Source: Desulfuromonadaceae bacterium (GTDB lineage Bacteria; Desulfobacterota; Desulfuromonadia; Geobacterales; Pseudopelobacteraceae). Taken from it: 64,000 bases of DNA. Numbering within the stretch: the stretch's first letter is position 1; every line of letters begins with the position of its first letter. The translations under genes and the position numbers were made by a program. Below the pieces are notes generated by a model that searched no databases, had not been told where the DNA came from, and was given only the letters and a program-made list of their open reading frames with translations. The DNA is taken from positions 62,001 to 126,000 of the forward strand of contig JAQTXD010000001.1 of NCBI GenBank assembly GCA_028688955.1, given 5' to 3'. Shown here piece by piece: positions 1 to 8,320 of the stretch.

Positions 1-680
1 TCACGCCGGGAATAAATTGTCAGTTTAATCGTATTTGAAACTATGAAAATAACAGTAATCACCAAAAACCCGCCGAGCAACGCACCGAGCAAACGCATAA
101 GGTTTAAAAAAGAATTAAAACGGCGTACCCATTCTTCACCATATTGGACCTCGGAGATACCGGGGATGCGCTTGAGGGCGGAGACAACGGCTTCAACAGA
201 GGCAGTATCACGATGAGAACTTTTCAGCGCAATTTCAAATGAGGTTGGCAGGACATCGGCCCCAACGCCATCCAGAAGTGTTTCCTGACCGCGCAAGCGA
301 TTTTTAAAACGCTTGAGGGCTTCTTCCCGTGTTACATAACTTACTTTGGATATACCCGATAATGCTGAGATTTTTTCACGGAAACCCGATTGTTCCTGAC
401 TTGTCAGCTCCTTATCGAAATAAACCGTTACCTGAACACGTTCACTCCAGTTATCGGCTGCGCTTTCAAGGTTCACAAAGACGAGCAGAAACAAGGATAC
501 GATCAGCAGCGCAAGCGTGATCGTTCCAATAGTGACAACGTTGACAAAAACATTCTGGCGAATATTGGTGAGTGCACGGGAAACAAAGAACCCGGTCCTG
601 CCACCGAAACCGTCTCCAGAACGCGTGGGACGCTTAAAGGGTTTGACTTTCGTCGTCGGTTGTTTTTTCCACTTGTTCAA
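1..680 (-). CDS. ftsX: Cell division ABC transporter permease FtsX (C-terminus beyond window)
   Basis: FtsX is the inner-membrane partner of FtsE and regulates septal peptidoglycan hydrolases. About 226 codons are visible and the frame runs open to the left edge, so the C-terminal part (the remaining membrane helices) is missing. A basic cytoplasmic N-terminus leads into one hydrophobic segment (around residues 40-65), then a periplasmic domain, and a second hydrophobic segment begins near the edge. I chose a TTG start at 680 because it is preceded at about 5 nt by an AAAGGGGA-type ribosome site inside ftsE; this makes the two genes overlap by 47 nt. No ATG exists in frame near the ftsE end. 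Identity rests mainly on position directly after ftsE plus this topology. Confidence 0.85.
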   Translation of the reverse strand, partial: MNKWKKQPTTKVKPFKRPTRSGDGFGGRTGFFVSRALTNIRQNVFVNVVTIGTITLALLIVSLFLLVFVNLESAADNWSERVQVTVYFDKELTSQEQSGFREKISALSGISKVSYVTREEALKRFKNRLRGQETLLDGVGADVLPTSFEIALKSSHRDTASVEAVVSALKRIPGISEVQYGEEWVRRFNSFLNLMRLLGALLGGFLVITVIFIVSNTIKLTIYSRR

Positions 681-1326
681 CGATTTCCCCTTTGTTTAAC
701 GTTACAAGCCGTTTATGTCCCTGTTCGATCAGACGGCGATCATGAGTGGCAATAATTACCGTTGTACCGCGAATATTCGCCTCTTTGAAAATAGCCAGAA
801 TCTGGTTTTTGTTTGCATCATCGAGGTTACCGGTCGGCTCATCCGCCAGCAGTATTTTCGGATCATTCACCAAGGCCCTGGACAGTGCAACCCGCTGCTG
901 TTCGCCACCGGAAAGTCGTTGAACGATGAGATTATATTTTGACTCTATACCCATCTGTTTCAGAATATGCATGGTCTTTTTGCCGATATCAGCCCTGCCC
1001 CAGCCTAAGACTTCCAATGTAATAGCAACATTTTCAAATACTGTACGGTTTTGCAGAAGTTTAAAATCCTGAAAAACAACCCCTATAGACCTCCGCAGCA
1101 GCGGTATCTGTGATGGAGCCAGACGGGTAATGTTCTGGCCATCAATAACAACCTGGCCGCGATTCGGGGTAAGCGCCCCGTACAGCAGACGCAGCAGAGT
1201 CGTTTTTCCGGCACCGGATGGACCGGTCAGAAAAACAAACTCCCCTTTGCCGATTTTAAGGTCAATGTTGTGCAGAGCTGAAGCATCCTGCTGGTAGGCA
1301 AGCGACACGTTATGCAGCTGAATCAT
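634..1326 (-). CDS. ftsE: Cell division ATP-binding protein FtsE
   Basis: This is an ABC ATPase of 230 residues, the usual FtsE length. Visible motifs are Walker A GPSGAGKTT (about 35-43), Q-loop (VVFQDFKLL), signature LSGGEQQR (138-145) and Walker B ILLADEP (158-164) followed by TGNLD. With FtsX it forms the membrane complex that couples septum constriction to amidase activation. It lies 4 nt downstream of a pseudopilin gene, so it may be cotranscribed with the secretion cluster upstream, and its 3' end overlaps ftsX. Confidence 0.95.
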   Translation of the reverse strand: MIQLHNVSLAYQQDASALHNIDLKIGKGEFVFLTGPSGAGKTTLLRLLYGALTPNRGQVVIDGQNITRLAPSQIPLLRRSIGVVFQDFKLLQNRTVFENVAITLEVLGWGRADIGKKTMHILKQMGIESKYNLIVQRLSGGEQQRVALSRALVNDPKILLADEPTGNLDDANKNQILAIFKEANIRGTTVIIATHDRRLIEQGHKRLVTLNKGEIVEQVEKTTDDESQTL

Positions 1327-1330
1327 AACG

Positions 1331-1825
1331 TTACCACTCTCTATACGGCGTGTTATTCGTCGAACTTATCTTGTCGGATCCGCTTTTAACATCATACACT
1401 TTGCCAATATCCACACTGGTTGTCGGTGAACTTGAGGATCCTCCGCCTGATGGCGCGGGAGTACTCGGGGCGGGCGGTTCAACGGTTTCCCATGTCGTAT
1501 TACTGTTGGTGAAGGGATCTTTAGGAATTTCACGCATGTATTGTTTCTGTTTCAAATCATCTATCGAATCCGGGTATTTACCCTGATCAGCATAGTACTG
1601 GTCAATCGTGTTTCTAAAATTGTACAGGGTTTCCCGCAGTACCGCCTCCCGCGCTTTAATAATACCCCACTGGTAGTTGGGTACAGCGATGGCGGCAAGG
1701 ATACCGATAATAGAAACGACAATCATCAGCTCAATCAAAGTAAAACCGCGACAATCACGTTTGAATTGAACAGGTGGCACTGTTGATATATCTAATTTGG
1801 AAGAGTTCACATTATTACCATTCAT
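1331..1825 (-). CDS. GspG-like type II secretion pseudopilin
   Basis: This is a prepilin with the canonical N-terminal signature: a short basic leader ending in Gly, then FTLIELMIVVSIIGILAA, with Glu at mature position 5. The start is the ATG at 1825, which overlaps the stop of the preceding pseudopilin gene by 11 nt; longer in-frame starts would read through the neighbouring gene. The globular part is followed by a Pro/Ser/Gly-rich stretch (PAPSTPAPSGGGSSSS) and a C-terminal segment VYDVKSGSD...REW, reminiscent of the GspG calcium-loop end. A prepilin peptidase would cleave it, and it probably forms the pseudopilus of the adjacent apparatus. 164 residues. Confidence 0.85.
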   Translation of the reverse strand: MNGNNVNSSKLDISTVPPVQFKRDCRGFTLIELMIVVSIIGILAAIAVPNYQWGIIKAREAVLRETLYNFRNTIDQYYADQGKYPDSIDDLKQKQYMREIPKDPFTNSNTTWETVEPPAPSTPAPSGGGSSSSPTTSVDIGKVYDVKSGSDKISSTNNTPYREW

Positions 1826-2285
1826 TATACTTAGTGCCATCAATAGCGGTTCCAGTTTGTGGTGCAAAGACATCATAGACATCATCACCACACCACGATG
1901 ACGCGGTCGGTTCATCCTTATAACAGCGGATTTCCCAGCCCCATTTGTCATCAGTTGAACTTTTCGGATCCATCGGGTTGAGGACCGGTCTCCTCAGAAA
2001 TTTAACTTTACCAACTTTTGGGTCCCCGAAATCATGCCCGTCAACCATTTCCTGCAGGTCCTTCGGATAACCGGTACCGGACTTTAAAGGTCCGTCCGGC
2101 ATCTTATCGAACGTCTTCCGATAATCGTCAAGAGCAATGCGAATTATGCGCAGATTCCTTTTCAGTTCAATCTCTTTTGATCTGACAGTCGTATTGCGAA
2201 TCAGCGGCATTACACCGGCGGCGAGAATACCGAGAATTGTCATGGTAACAACCAACTCAAGCAGCGATATGCCTTTGCGTGTCAT
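1815..2285 (-). CDS. Type II secretion pseudopilin (GspG/H-like)
   Basis: This is a second pseudopilin. The ATG at 2285 gives a very short leader (MTRKG) followed by ISLLELVVTMTILGILAAG, retaining the Gly cleavage site and Glu5; the upstream extension in the same frame has no prepilin character. The C-terminus contains DDVYDVFAPQTG and ends NEW, similar to the downstream pseudopilin, so the two look like paralogues. It sits between the GspK-like gene (2355-3095) and the GspG-like gene in the same operon. 156 residues. Confidence 0.82.
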   Translation of the reverse strand: MTRKGISLLELVVTMTILGILAAGVMPLIRNTTVRSKEIELKRNLRIIRIALDDYRKTFDKMPDGPLKSGTGYPKDLQEMVDGHDFGDPKVGKVKFLRRPVLNPMDPKSSTDDKWGWEIRCYKDEPTASSWCGDDVYDVFAPQTGTAIDGTKYNEW

Positions 2286-2354
2286 TAACAGTTCCAAGTC
2301 AACCCCTTCGCCGCAAAAAGCAGAAATCCTGCACACACTCTGTTCACACCCGCA

Positions 2355-3095
2355 CTACCACCCTTCATGATATGCCCTGTATATTTTTGAGTGGTCATTC
2401 TTTTGAGGAGTTTCAGCTATAAATTTCCAATCGCTGTATTTAGTCATTTTGCCACCTAGACCCGGCGGCAGGTCTGATCCACCAGGTGTCGCCGGTGGCA
2501 GCGACACTTGCGGCACACTGCCTGCTACAGGCGGTGTAGTTTGAATGCTGTTTTGGCTCATATTCTCGAGTGCAGTATCTTTAAAATCAGTTCTGAACGG
2601 AGTCTCATCACTTTTACTTGCAACGCCGATAATACCACCGGTTAAGGTACCCGGTGGGGACGGAACAGCGCCATTCGGTCCAATAGTTCCACGAATAATT
2701 GTCCACTCCTTACCGGTCATAGGATCCTGATATATCTTGAGTTTCGCGCAATCAGGCGCACACTTCGGATTTTTATCGTCAACCTCAGCTGCGTAGTTGT
2801 GTGGTAAAAACCGCATTTTTGAAAGTGAGTACGGATCCTGTAATAAATCCTTTAAATCCATAATAGGATGGCGGTTTCTTGCAGCCACCCCCGGAACGGT
2901 ATATGCGGGATTGTTCCAGTTTTCTATCGCTTCCTTTATCTGGCTCCCCCTGAAAAGCAGCTCTTTCTCCTGTTCACGCTGTTTGACCGTTTTCCATGAC
3001 TGTCCTACGAGTCCAAGCATGATACCCATGATCATTACAATCGTCAGAGCCAAAATGTACGTAAAGCCATTTTGATTCGAAACAATTTTCATCAA
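2355..3095 (-). CDS. Atypical large pseudopilin lacking Glu5
   Basis: This protein of 246 residues has a prepilin-like N-terminus (NQNGFTYILALTIVMIMG). Position 5 after the Gly is Leu instead of Glu, as in GspK-type minor pseudopilins, which lack Glu5. The N-terminal helix is followed by a basic/acidic linker (QREQEKELLFRG), a globular region, and a Pro/Gly-rich tract (about 155-215). The C-terminus ends in EGW. In general secretion systems such a protein caps the pseudopilus tip; that role is inferred here. Its start overlaps the secretin stop by 4 nt. Confidence 0.75.
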   Translation of the reverse strand: MMKIVSNQNGFTYILALTIVMIMGIMLGLVGQSWKTVKQREQEKELLFRGSQIKEAIENWNNPAYTVPGVAARNRHPIMDLKDLLQDPYSLSKMRFLPHNYAAEVDDKNPKCAPDCAKLKIYQDPMTGKEWTIIRGTIGPNGAVPSPPGTLTGGIIGVASKSDETPFRTDFKDTALENMSQNSIQTTPPVAGSVPQVSLPPATPGGSDLPPGLGGKMTKYSDWKFIAETPQKNDHSKIYRAYHEGW

Positions 3096-5647
3096 CGAAC
3101 ATCCACCGCCGTGCTGAAGGGGAGAATACTCAGTGCAGTGCCTTTTGAGGATGTAAATTCCGAGTGTTTAAACGCAAAGTTTGCCGGCCCCTTATTCTTT
3201 GCCTTGAAGGATGCCGTTGCCAGTATACCGCTGCCGGACACTCCACCGCTTTCCACCCCGCGAGACAGTGATATGGTTACCGTTCCTGCGGCAGCATCTA
3301 CCTTGCTGCTGAAAGTCGTCGGCTTTCCATCCATTTTCATAAATGATCCCTCGTTGATAGAGACAAAATCGACAAAAATAGGATCAAATGCCAGTACAAA
3401 AGGGGAATTTGTTAAATCAGTTACTGCACTTATCTTGATGTCAATATTGAATTGCTGTCCGACCGTTACTGCGGAGGGAGCTGCAATCTGCAGCAGGCTT
3501 CGCTGCATCGGAGGAACAGGAGAACCCGTTGCAGGTGCAGGCACAGGCGCGACTGTCACAGCAACAGGTGCGGTTGCCGGTGCAGGTACATTCCCCGACG
3601 AAGGTACAGCTGTTTTTGGTGCTGTCGTTGATTCAGGCAGCTTCTGAGTTGATTGTCCGCTTGGAAGCGGTTGTGCTGCAGGCTGTCCGGGCGTCACTTG
3701 ATTAGAAGGTGCAGAATCAGGTCTCTTTGCGGCGGGAGGAGGCACAACAGCTCTCTTATCGCCGGCTTTTGTCTGCGCTTCGCCTTCAAAAACCGGTTCC
3801 TGGTCAAAAGATGACATTGTTCTGTCAAGCGAAGGGTGATCCTCTTTCCCTGATGCAAATGATGCAAGACCTGGTAGCGGCACCGGAATCCCCCTGACCA
3901 GACGGGGGGTAATAGCCAGCATCAACTCGGTCTTATCTTTAGATGAGTTGGAATTGGTAAACAGCGGCCCGATGAGTGGGATATCGCTCAATAGGTACAG
4001 CTTCGTTTTATCGTTACTGTCAGTTCTTTGAATCAGTCCGCCAATAATACTGGTTTCGTTATCCTTCAGGCTGAGTACGGTTTCTATATTTCGAGTGCCG
4101 ATCGTGACAACTGTTGTCAGGCCATCCGCACCTACTTTTTCCTTGGTCAGAATTGAACTGACCTCCAAATTGAGCTTGATGGAGATTTCGTTGTTAAGCT
4201 GGATTGTCGGCTCTGCGTTGACTTTAACTCCGACGTCAACATATTGAACGTTTACCTGTGATACGGTGCCGTTAAGTGTCGTGGTGGTTATCGGCACTCT
4301 GGTACCAACATTGAATTTGGCTTTCTCCTTGTTTTTAACCCGGATTTTCGGATTTGAAAGGACTTCGCCTTTGGCAAGGGTTTTACCGAGGTTGAACGTC
4401 GCATTCGGTACGGTAACGTATCCGCCGAATCCTTTCATGGTAAAGGCTTTAATCAAGTTATTGACGGTTGGAGTAGTCGTTGTTGTGGTCGTTCCGGACG
4501 CAGTTGTTGTCACAGCCCCGGCCAGCGTTGTTGACAGAGGATTACCTTCTGGACTGAAAGCGCCTAACTGGACATTGTAATTGCTCAATAACAGCCCGAT
4601 GTTTTCAGCATTTTTGTCACTGACTTCCATGACTTCAACGTCAAGTATAACCTCCGCCTCCGGCAAATCATTTGCGTCGAGAATTTTTTCAACGACTGAG
4701 ACAACGTCTTCCGTATCCCGTACGACAATTGAATTGGAATCTTCGTTAACATATGCCTTACGGACCTGGATCATTGTACGGATCAGATTGATCGCTTTTT
4801 TTGCATCCATGTAATTGAGATGAAAGGTGCGCAATACCATATCATCGTACTGTTTACTTTTGTCAGGGGTACTCAGATACACCAGCACTGACGACTCGTT
4901 GAGATTTTTTGTGCCGAGTTTGTTCATATTGGTTAGCAGATCAAGCGCCTGCTGGAACGTCGCATTTTCCAGATAAATTGATATTGGAGTATCTTTTACG
5001 CCCTCATCAAAAACAAAATGAATCCCCGATAGCTGCGTCAGGATATTGAATACATCCTTCATCTTGGCATCTTTGAATTTAAGCGTCAGCGGTTTATTTG
5101 ATTTCAAGCGAAGCTCAAAACCTTCCAGCTTGCTTTTACGCAATTGCGTTATTCGTTCGAGCGCCGCCTGATACTCCTTATTTTGTGGAAACAGTTCCGC
5201 AGCCCGTATAAATTGTCGGTGGGCATCCTTGAATTTATTCCCCTTTTCGAACTCGAGACCTTCCACAAATGCCTGCTGAGCTTCTTTATATCGAGCCGAG
5301 ATATCAATCTGCTGGGTAAAGCGTCCCTGGGTCGGGTCTATCCCCTGTGCTGCCTGAAATTCCGTTAACGCATCGATATAATTACCTTTCTCAACCAACG
5401 TCATTCCCCGTTTAAATCGCTGGTCAGCAGCTTTCTGGCGAACCTTAAGAAAGCGAATCCGTGGCTCGTTACGACTTTGGTCATTCCTGAAAGATTCCGC
5501 ATAACTGTACATCGCCTCTTCATACTTTCCTTCAGTCTCCAGCTTTTCTGCAGCATTAAAGGCACGGGTTGCGTTGGAGGCACAGGCGGTGAGCAGTCCC
5601 AGAGAAAGCAAGACCAGCATATGTGAAGTAAAGTTCAGGTAGCGCAT
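3092..5647 (-). CDS. Lipoprotein secretin (GspD/PilQ-type) with TPR and cohesin-like domains
   Basis: This is the outer-membrane secretin of the cluster. The start at 5647 is preceded by GAGGAG; the first 25 residues form a lipoprotein signal with lipobox LTAC (Cys22). Order of domains: TPR-like repeats (about 25-170), secretin N-domains (about 180-330), the secretin core (about 340-590, including VGTRVPIT and the IIGGLIQR/PLIGPLF signature), a Pro/Ala/Thr-rich linker (about 630-710), and a C-terminal cohesin-like beta-domain (about 715-851). Secretins form the ring through which folded substrates or pili leave. The lipid anchor and N-terminal TPRs may replace a separate pilotin. The cohesin-like tail is unusual (see findings). 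851 residues. Confidence 0.92.
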   Translation of the reverse strand: MRYLNFTSHMLVLLSLGLLTACASNATRAFNAAEKLETEGKYEEAMYSYAESFRNDQSRNEPRIRFLKVRQKAADQRFKRGMTLVEKGNYIDALTEFQAAQGIDPTQGRFTQQIDISARYKEAQQAFVEGLEFEKGNKFKDAHRQFIRAAELFPQNKEYQAALERITQLRKSKLEGFELRLKSNKPLTLKFKDAKMKDVFNILTQLSGIHFVFDEGVKDTPISIYLENATFQQALDLLTNMNKLGTKNLNESSVLVYLSTPDKSKQYDDMVLRTFHLNYMDAKKAINLIRTMIQVRKAYVNEDSNSIVVRDTEDVVSVVEKILDANDLPEAEVILDVEVMEVSDKNAENIGLLLSNYNVQLGAFSPEGNPLSTTLAGAVTTTASGTTTTTTTPTVNNLIKAFTMKGFGGYVTVPNATFNLGKTLAKGEVLSNPKIRVKNKEKAKFNVGTRVPITTTTLNGTVSQVNVQYVDVGVKVNAEPTIQLNNEISIKLNLEVSSILTKEKVGADGLTTVVTIGTRNIETVLSLKDNETSIIGGLIQRTDSNDKTKLYLLSDIPLIGPLFTNSNSSKDKTELMLAITPRLVRGIPVPLPGLASFASGKEDHPSLDRTMSSFDQEPVFEGEAQTKAGDKRAVVPPPAAKRPDSAPSNQVTPGQPAAQPLPSGQSTQKLPESTTAPKTAVPSSGNVPAPATAPVAVTVAPVPAPATGSPVPPMQRSLLQIAAPSAVTVGQQFNIDIKISAVTDLTNSPFVLAFDPIFVDFVSINEGSFMKMDGKPTTFSSKVDAAAGTVTISLSRGVESGGVSGSGILATASFKAKNKGPANFAFKHSEFTSSKGTALSILPFSTAVDVR

Positions 5648-5675
5648 TGAGTGCGTCTCCTCGGAATAAAATTGT

Positions 5676-6299
5676 TTATCTGACCGGAACAAGCGGTCGG
5701 TTTTCTACCAACGGGATGACAATCTCATCGCCGCTGTCAGACACTGTCAACGTAAGCGCCTGATCTGAGATTTCAGTCGCCTCGTAACGCCCGGCAACTT
5801 TGTCACCCTTCTTAACCAGAATTATATCCTTATCTTTTGCTAAAAAAACCGTCCGTACGGATCCCTTTTTTAAAAAGCCCAGAAACTTGAAGCGAGCCAA
5901 TGGTGCCGCTTCTGGCTGGATAACTACCGGCATAACCGGAGGCGGCACCGGTTTTGGCGGTGGTGGCGGAGGCGGTTTAATTGCCATGGCCTTCTGCCTG
6001 AGGATCTTCATCTCATCAACAAAAACAGGTTTAAAAATATTGCGGCGATATCCCTTGAAATGAGGCGGTTCAGAATCAAGCAGACTTACCTTCAACTTGG
6101 TTCCGTCATCTGCACTATGGATCGGCTTATCCACTGCGGCCTCTGCCGTCTTTGGCTGTCTACCCTGTTTTCCCGGTTTGTTAGAAGTCGTCGCAACCGA
6201 ACTGATTGTCTTCGGACGAGGGATTGCGTTGTAACTCCAGATAATAGTAATGCCAAGAACTATTACCAGGATAAACAGAATCAGACGCTGGCGATTCAT
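5676..6299 (-). CDS. PilP/GspC-like inner-membrane linker protein
   Basis: One N-terminal membrane helix (about 6-24), a long disordered region, a polyproline stretch (PPPPPPPKPVPPP), and a small C-terminal beta-rich domain (about 140-200) resemble the homology region of GspC and the PilP domain, which contact the secretin N-domains. It is encoded between the PilO-like and secretin genes, exactly where PilP lies in pilMNOPQ clusters. 207 residues; its start overlaps the preceding gene by 4 nt. Sequence conservation is weak, so the assignment relies on topology and position. Confidence 0.72.
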   Translation of the reverse strand: MNRQRLILFILVIVLGITIIWSYNAIPRPKTISSVATTSNKPGKQGRQPKTAEAAVDKPIHSADDGTKLKVSLLDSEPPHFKGYRRNIFKPVFVDEMKILRQKAMAIKPPPPPPPKPVPPPVMPVVIQPEAAPLARFKFLGFLKKGSVRTVFLAKDKDIILVKKGDKVAGRYEATEISDQALTLTVSDSGDEIVIPLVENRPLVPVR

Positions 6300-6844
6300 G
6301 CACCCTCCCGGAGATAGACCGTAAGGTGAAGATCCATTTTCACATTCTCAACATAAAGGTCGCTGTTTGAAAATGCGACTGAGTCGACAACCAGTAATTC
6401 CTGGTTTTTCTGCAGATCGGCAAGATAGCTCTTCACAGCAGCATAACTACCGGATACGGAAAACGACAATTGGTAGGAAAGAAGCGGTTCTTCCTTGATC
6501 TGCACCGGTTTATAAGTGAGAGTGCCGACTTCAACGGCACTGCTGGCTGCATATTCGTACAGATCACCTAAAACCCTGACAAATTCACGCTTTTCAGGTA
6601 TTCGCAGCTTCAGTTTTTCGAGATCTTCACTTGCCTGACGATGCAGGGAAGCAACATCTACCTGAGCGGTACCGGCAGCCTGTCTGCGCAAATTGTTCCA
6701 CTTCGACTGCTTTTCTGTCAGGGTAGGAAGCAGATACGCAGATACAACAATACCAAGTATCACGTTAAGAAGAAGGAGTGACCCGATGACAATTAAAATC
6801 CGCCATTTTTGGCGTGCTATCTCAAATAAATATTGTTGCATCAA
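6296..6844 (-). CDS. PilO-like assembly protein
   Basis: A short cytoplasmic N-terminus, one membrane helix (about 14-36), a predicted coiled coil (about 40-85) and a C-terminal ferredoxin-like domain (FSVSGSYAAVKSYLADLQ) match PilO/GspM. In the pilMNOP complex PilO dimerises with PilN in the periplasm and aligns the cytoplasmic ATPase with the secretin. The 4-nt overlaps with both neighbours indicate translational coupling. 182 residues. Confidence 0.8.
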   Translation of the reverse strand: MMQQYLFEIARQKWRILIVIGSLLLLNVILGIVVSAYLLPTLTEKQSKWNNLRRQAAGTAQVDVASLHRQASEDLEKLKLRIPEKREFVRVLGDLYEYAASSAVEVGTLTYKPVQIKEEPLLSYQLSFSVSGSYAAVKSYLADLQKNQELLVVDSVAFSNSDLYVENVKMDLHLTVYLREGA

Positions 6845-7377
6845 TTCACTACCTTGCAGGTAATAACAAACTGCACACCACTTCCATATTCGTTCGCAGT
6901 TAAATTCTGATGAGAGATGAGAAGAGTATTTGAAAAGTTTTTAGATGCTTCAAGCTTTTCAACATACAGCTGAACCAGTTTGAACGATTTTGCACGCCCC
7001 TCAAGCTTCCATTCTTCCTGCTTTTTATCTGGTGAAAGTGAAGAGAGAGAAATTCCAACAGGAGTAACATTTTCAAGGGCATCCAATACGGAAAACCAGT
7101 TGGTACTTTTTCGCTCAATAATTCCGTTATAAAAACGAATACGGGCTTTTTGACGATTATATTCTGTATCAGATATACCGCTCGGTTTTGCACCAAGCTT
7201 ATTCTGAAGAGTTGTTATTTCCAAGTCCAGGCGGCTCTGTTCGCCCAGGTGAGTGGTAAAGCGAATGACATTCCATCCTGTAATGATGACAAGCACACAA
7301 ATTATACAAGCGGCAAGCCTGTTAAGTAGTCGGTGGTCAAGGTAAGTGCGAGTCGCAAGGTTTATGGTAAAACGCAT
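6841..7377 (-). CDS. PilN-like assembly protein
   Basis: The protein starts with a short cytoplasmic peptide (MRFTINLATRTY) equivalent to the INLLP motif that PilM grips, then one membrane helix (about 19-40), a coiled coil and a ferredoxin-like domain. PilN links the actin-like PilM in the cytoplasm to PilO/PilP in the periplasm. Its start directly abuts the stop of the PilM-like gene. The INL motif is only partly conserved (INLATRTY instead of INLLPYR). 178 residues. Confidence 0.8.
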   Translation of the reverse strand: MRFTINLATRTYLDHRLLNRLAACIICVLVIITGWNVIRFTTHLGEQSRLDLEITTLQNKLGAKPSGISDTEYNRQKARIRFYNGIIERKSTNWFSVLDALENVTPVGISLSSLSPDKKQEEWKLEGRAKSFKLVQLYVEKLEASKNFSNTLLISHQNLTANEYGSGVQFVITCKVVN

Positions 7378-8303
7378 CAGAGACTCCTCAGTCCGGCGCC
7401 GATAGAGGCAGTACAGGGAAATAAACGTGCCTGGTCACCCGGTGCTGCATTTCCGGGAATCACGGCACCTTTCGTCTCCAGCAGGACAGCAGAAACCCCG
7501 GTCGCTTCTTTAATCATTTCCTGAAAATTCAGAGCTACGTCCGGTGCGGCAACATAAAATATTGTCTGCACACTCCTCTCGGGAAAACGTTCTTTATAGA
7601 CGAGAAAAGAGCTGTTTATCTCCATATATACCCGACTATCAGTTGCTAATGTACCAGAAAGGTCCTTGCTGCGGAAAAACTCAGGAACACCCTGGGCGAA
7701 GGCAACTATCGACATCGTACTATCGTAAAATGAGATCAGGATACAATCTTCCTGAAGCGACAAACGGCGATCAAAAAGCCGACAGATATTAAACGTATTG
7801 CAGTCAATACGGACAGGGGAAATCCCTGCCGATGTAATCAACTCTTCATACTGGGAAATAACCGTGCGTGATGCTACTGCGACCAAAAGGGCCAGATCAC
7901 CGTTTTCCCGAACTGACAACTGCTGATAATCGATAATGGTATCGTCACTATCAAGCGGGATGTTTTTCTTCATTTTCCAGCGAATCAGATCCAACGCCTC
8001 TGAACGATTTTTAAAGCGTCCTTCCAGATCAATCAGCATTATTCTACTGGCCCCGTCAGGCAGTGATACGGCGACTCGCTGTGATCGGCAGAGCAAAAGA
8101 TTGTAGGCTGATTTCAGACCTGCAACAAATGCATCCGCATCGATGACATTATGATCCCGTAACGAGACTTTCAAGGTTGACGGAGGAAACGTGGCCTGGG
8201 CAACACGCTCGACACGGGGAGAGGACACAGACCCTCCGGTCAAGGCACAGACAATCCCATGTTGACTGATTTCTACTCCGATTGGATTACTGGTAAACCA
8301 CAT
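7377..8303 (-). CDS. PilM-like actin-fold protein
   Basis: About 308 residues with an actin-like fold: an N-terminal phosphate-binding strand (IGVEISQHGIVCAL) and a second half beginning near ILISFYDSTMSIVAF. PilM forms a cytoplasmic ring that binds PilN and positions the ATPase. I chose the ATG at 8303 because AGGA lies 8 nt upstream; a GTG at 8324 overlapping the gspE stop is an alternative that adds seven residues. Confidence 0.82.
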   Translation of the reverse strand: MWFTSNPIGVEISQHGIVCALTGGSVSSPRVERVAQATFPPSTLKVSLRDHNVIDADAFVAGLKSAYNLLLCRSQRVAVSLPDGASRIMLIDLEGRFKNRSEALDLIRWKMKKNIPLDSDDTIIDYQQLSVRENGDLALLVAVASRTVISQYEELITSAGISPVRIDCNTFNICRLFDRRLSLQEDCILISFYDSTMSIVAFAQGVPEFFRSKDLSGTLATDSRVYMEINSSFLVYKERFPERSVQTIFYVAAPDVALNFQEMIKEATGVSAVLLETKGAVIPGNAAPGDQARLFPCTASIGAGLRSL

Positions 8304-8320
8304 GGCAGTTCCTGTGCCGG

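Noticed and set aside
3072..3647. Ala/Thr/Gly-rich 191-aa frame opposite the secretin tail
   Set aside because: It arises from the Pro/Ala/Thr linker of the secretin on the opposite strand.
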